64,000 nucleotides of DNA, from NCBI GenBank assembly GCA_947370975.1, contig CANBNG010000007.1, forward strand, positions 62,001 through 126,000, read 5' to 3'. Every line of letters begins with the position of its first letter. The first letter of the stretch is position 1. This stretch comes from Beijerinckiaceae bacterium (lineage in GTDB: Bacteria > Pseudomonadota > Alphaproteobacteria > Rhizobiales > Beijerinckiaceae). The notes beneath the pieces were generated by a model that searched no databases, had not been told where the DNA came from, and saw nothing but the letters and a program-made list of their open reading frames with translations. The position numbers and the translations under genes are program-made. Below are positions 61,613 through 64,000 of the stretch, piece by piece.

Positions 61613-63382
61613 GTGCGTCGCGTCGCCCTGCTGTTTGGACTGTTCATGACCTTCGGGGGACTAAGCGCTTTGGGATCGTCGAACGCCGCCGATCGCATGC
61701 GGTTCGCGCGCCTTGTGGCGAGTCGCGGACTGATGCTGCTATGGCGTGCGGCACGCTCCCCCTTGCGCGTCTTTTCAGCCATGAATGTGGCCGCGCCTGA
61801 CCGGTTGCTGATTGCCCCGCAGGATATTCGCACCACCGATCCGACCATCGCGGCCGATATTTATTCGGGCTATTTCGTCTTCGCCGGCAAGGCCGTGAAC
61901 ACGCATGGCGCCTCGCCCTTCGAGATCGAATCGCCCTCGCAGGGCTGGGATGTGGCGCTGGCCGGCTTCACCTGGTTGCGCCATTTGCGCGCCGCCGATA
62001 CGGCGCTGGCGCGTGCCAATGCGCGCGTGCTCGTCAGCGACTGGATGAACCAGCGCGGCAAGGCCTATGAGCGCGCCGACTGGCAGGCTGGCGTCACCGC
62101 GCGGCGGCTGTTGTCCTGGCTGTCGCAATCCCCGCTCATCCTTGAGGGCGCGGACCGCCTGTTCTATCGCCGCTTCATGCGCTCCCTTGGCCAGCATGCC
62201 AAACATCTGCAGCGCTGCATGGCCGATGGGCTGGAAGGCGAATCGCGCCTGCTGGCGGCCATCGCCATTGCCGAGCTTGGCCTGTGCGCGCAGGGCATGC
62301 CCAAGCTCGCCAAGCGCGGCACCAAATTGCTGGTGGACGAGCTCAAGCTCCAGATCCTCCCCGACGGCGGCCATATCGGCCGCAATCCGCAGATGCTCGT
62401 CGACCTGCTGCTCGACCTGCTGCCGCTGCGCCAGGCCTATGCCGCGCGCGGCGCGAGCGCCCCGCAGATGCTGCTCAATGTCATCGACCGGATGATGCCG
62501 ATGCTGCGGCTGTTTCGCCACGGCGATGGCTCCATGGCCCTGTTCAACGGCATGGGGCCCACCGCCGCCCATGCGCTGGCCACCGTGCTCGCCTACGACG
62601 ATGCCCGCGCCATGCCGCTCAACCATGCGCCCTCCTCGGGCTATGAGCGGCTGGAAGCCGGCGATACGATCCTTGTTGTCGATTGCGGCACGCCGCCGCC
62701 GCCGCGCTTTTCCTGTGAGGCCCATGCGGGCGCGCTGTCGTTTGAAATGTCGTGCGGTGCGCAACGCCTCATCGTCAATTGCGGCGTGCCTTATAATCCC
62801 CGCGCGACTTTGCGCGAGGTGACGCGCAGCACGGCGGCCCATTCGGCGCTGGTGATCGGGGACGTGTCGTCCTGCCGCTTTGCGACGGGCGCGGGGCTCG
62901 ACCGCTGGGTTGCCGGGCAGATTCTCGCCGGGCCGACCCATGTGCCGGTGCGCCGTGCGGAAGATGCCCATGCGCTCGAAATCGAGGCCGCCCATAATGG
63001 CTATGACCAGCGTTTCGGCCTGATCCACGAACGCCGCCTGACCTTGTCTGCCGATGGTCTGCGGCTCGAGGGCGAGGATCGGCTCCTGCCGACGGGCCGC
63101 CGCGCGCCAGGCGCCGGCCAGGCCGATTATGCGCTGCGCTTCCATCTCCACCCCTCCGTCCGCGCCGAGCTGGCGCAGCAGGGCTATGCCGTGCGCCTTG
63201 CTCTGCCCGACGGGCAGGACTGGCTGTTTCGCGCGAGCGGTCTGCCCATCACCATGGAAGAAAGCATTTTCCTCGGCGGACGCGAGGGCCCGCGCAACAC
63301 CGACCAGATCGTCGTCACCGCCCGCGTACGCGACGTGCCGGCCATCGTCTGGACGCTGGAGCAGCTTGTCCATGGCCTGTGA
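61613..63382 (+). CDS. Heparinase II/III family protein
   Basis: A 589-residue protein. An alpha/alpha-toroid N-terminal part (LGQHAKHLQRCMADGLEGESRLLAAIAI, DGGHIGRNPQMLVDLLLDLLPL) and a beta-sheet heparinase II/III domain from about 350 (DTILVVDCGTPPP, ALSFEMSCGAQRLIVNCG, AHSALVIGDVSSCRF). The family holds polysaccharide lyases, but this chromosomal form, always next to rsmB and purH in this order, has no proven substrate. Start GTG at 61613 lacks a clear SD; ATG at 61646 is an alternative. Confidence 0.85.
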   Translation: MRRVALLFGLFMTFGGLSALGSSNAADRMRFARLVASRGLMLLWRAARSPLRVFSAMNVAAPDRLLIAPQDIRTTDPTIAADIYSGYFVFAGKAVNTHGASPFEIESPSQGWDVALAGFTWLRHLRAADTALARANARVLVSDWMNQRGKAYERADWQAGVTARRLLSWLSQSPLILEGADRLFYRRFMRSLGQHAKHLQRCMADGLEGESRLLAAIAIAELGLCAQGMPKLAKRGTKLLVDELKLQILPDGGHIGRNPQMLVDLLLDLLPLRQAYAARGASAPQMLLNVIDRMMPMLRLFRHGDGSMALFNGMGPTAAHALATVLAYDDARAMPLNHAPSSGYERLEAGDTILVVDCGTPPPPRFSCEAHAGALSFEMSCGAQRLIVNCGVPYNPRATLREVTRSTAAHSALVIGDVSSCRFATGAGLDRWVAGQILAGPTHVPVRRAEDAHALEIEAAHNGYDQRFGLIHERRLTLSADGLRLEGEDRLLPTGRRAPGAGQADYALRFHLHPSVRAELAQQGYAVRLALPDGQDWLFRASGLPITMEESIFLGGREGPRNTDQIVVTARVRDVPAIVWTLEQLVHGL

Positions 63383-63494
63383 CGGGGTTGCGGCCAGGCT
63401 CATGGGATGCCGGGTGACAAATCCCGTTTGAATGGCATCAAAATGTCCCGATCTCGGCTTACCTGAGGCGAGGTTTGCCAGTCCCGCCTTTGCC

Positions 63495-63526
63495 CGCTTG
63501 GGCGTGGCATGCTAAGCGCCCAAGCG
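63495..63526 (+). repeat. 10-bp hairpin upstream of purH
   Basis: Perfect arms cgcttgggcg (63495-63504) and cgcccaagcg (63517-63526), 12-nt loop, 31 bp before the purH start. No U-run follows, so it may be a leader structure rather than a terminator. Confidence 0.55.
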
Positions 63527-63557
63527 AAAACCTCACTCTGGCTTGCGGATCGATTCC

Positions 63558-64000
63558 ATGCCCACTCATCTGCGTCGCGTCTCCCGCGCTCTTCTGTCCG
63601 TCTCCGACAAGGCGGGTCTCATCGACTTCGCCCGTGCGCTCGACGGGCTGGGCATCGAGCTCATCTCGACCGGGGGCACGCGCAAGGCTTTGGCCGATGC
63701 CGGCCTGCCGGTGAAGGATGTCGCCGATCTGACCGGCTTCCCGGAAATGATGGATGGCCGGGTGAAGACGCTGCATCCGCGCGTGCATGGCGGCCTGCTG
63801 GCGATCCGCGAAAATCCCGAACATGAGGCGGCCATGCTCGCCCATGGCATTCCGGCCATCGATCTGCTGGTCGTCAATCTCTATCCGTTCGAGGCGACCG
63901 TCGCCAAAGGCGCTGATGAAGAGGAATGCATCGAGAATATCGACATTGGCGGCCCGGCAATGATCCGCGCGGCCGCCAAGAACCATGGCGATGTCGCGGT
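63558..64000 (+). CDS. purH: Bifunctional AICAR formyltransferase/IMP cyclohydrolase PurH (partial, runs off window)
   Basis: The first 147 residues of PurH, which carries out the last two steps of IMP synthesis. ALLSVSDKAGLIDFARALDGLGIELISTGGTRKAL and DGRVKTLHPRVHGGLLAIREN, VVNLYPFEATVAKG and ECIENIDIGGPAMIRAAAKNH are the IMP cyclohydrolase (MGS-like) domain. The AICAR formyltransferase domain lies beyond the window. ATG at 63558; the upstream hairpin may influence expression. Confidence 0.96.
   Translation, partial: MPTHLRRVSRALLSVSDKAGLIDFARALDGLGIELISTGGTRKALADAGLPVKDVADLTGFPEMMDGRVKTLHPRVHGGLLAIRENPEHEAAMLAHGIPAIDLLVVNLYPFEATVAKGADEEECIENIDIGGPAMIRAAAKNHGDVA

Noticed and set aside
63383..63557. 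ZTP or purine riboswitch before purH
   Set aside because: The hairpin at 63495 lacks the conserved core bases of either class.

Overview
This window is a GC-rich, densely packed chromosomal segment of an alphaproteobacterium, most likely of the order Hyphomicrobiales (Rhizobiales). The evidence is the gene content and order: ffh-rpsP-rimM-trmD-rplS-leuC-leuD-asd, dapF-mtaB-ftsY-yciB, ccmABCDG, a mitofilin (Mic60-like)/hemY pair, and SDHAF4-like/htpX/rsmB/heparinase/purH. IalB, PsiF, ChrR-type ECF sigma and aquaporin-type arsenic genes also fit. No phage, transposase, integrase or CRISPR array was seen. The genus cannot be named from the sequence alone.

Layout. 1-2649 (minus strand): a type I secretion ABC transporter, cut by the window edge, preceded by its probable cargo, a GH16 glycanase without a signal peptide. 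2926-4497: a PsiF-like protein, a candidate 31-residue membrane microprotein and a TctC-type binding protein. 4738-8433: a cobalamin riboswitch controlling btuB, a small membrane protein and a cobalamin-binding protein. 8420-13004: two unassigned proteins, an arsR-aquaporin-arsC operon and a His-rich secreted protein. 13219-14307: a bacterial ionotropic-glutamate-receptor-like channel. 14404-18245: tRNA-Thr(CGU), hemY, mitofilin and a CitE-like lyase.

18394-26648 holds carbonic anhydrase, NUDIX, dapF, mtaB, a second TctC protein, RluA, ftsY, yciB and sugE. 26645-29593 is the cytochrome c maturation operon (ccmA-B-C-D-G), including a ccmD of only 52 codons. 29782-38337 is metabolic: aconitase, lactate permease, leuB, FkbM methyltransferase and asd. 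38386-50241 holds an MBL hydrolase, ffh, a small unknown protein, rpsP, rimM, trmD, a GT87 protein, rplS, an MBL hydrolase, a VOC protein, leuC, small proteins and leuD.

50316-57950: lytic transglycosylase, DUF1223 protein, a LemA/TPM cluster, an ECF sigma factor without a neighbouring anti-sigma gene, IalB and acs. 58080-64000: a nuclease, SDHAF4-like protein, htpX, rsmB, heparinase and the start of purH.

The genes are mostly housekeeping. The least ordinary parts are the B12 operon (Shine-Dalgarno sequestering riboswitch, no BtuCD in view), the iGluR-like channel without a K+ filter motif, the T1SS/GH16 pair, the small protein inside the ffh-rpsP operon, and a family of short C/T-G/A palindromes scattered between genes. 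One palindrome is read into the C-terminus of an RluA protein and one inverted pair sits between rpsP and rimM. Long stretches without genes are few. The 2650-2925 and 36969-37305 gaps hold only possible promoter DNA. All start choices and families were judged by eye, without database searches.
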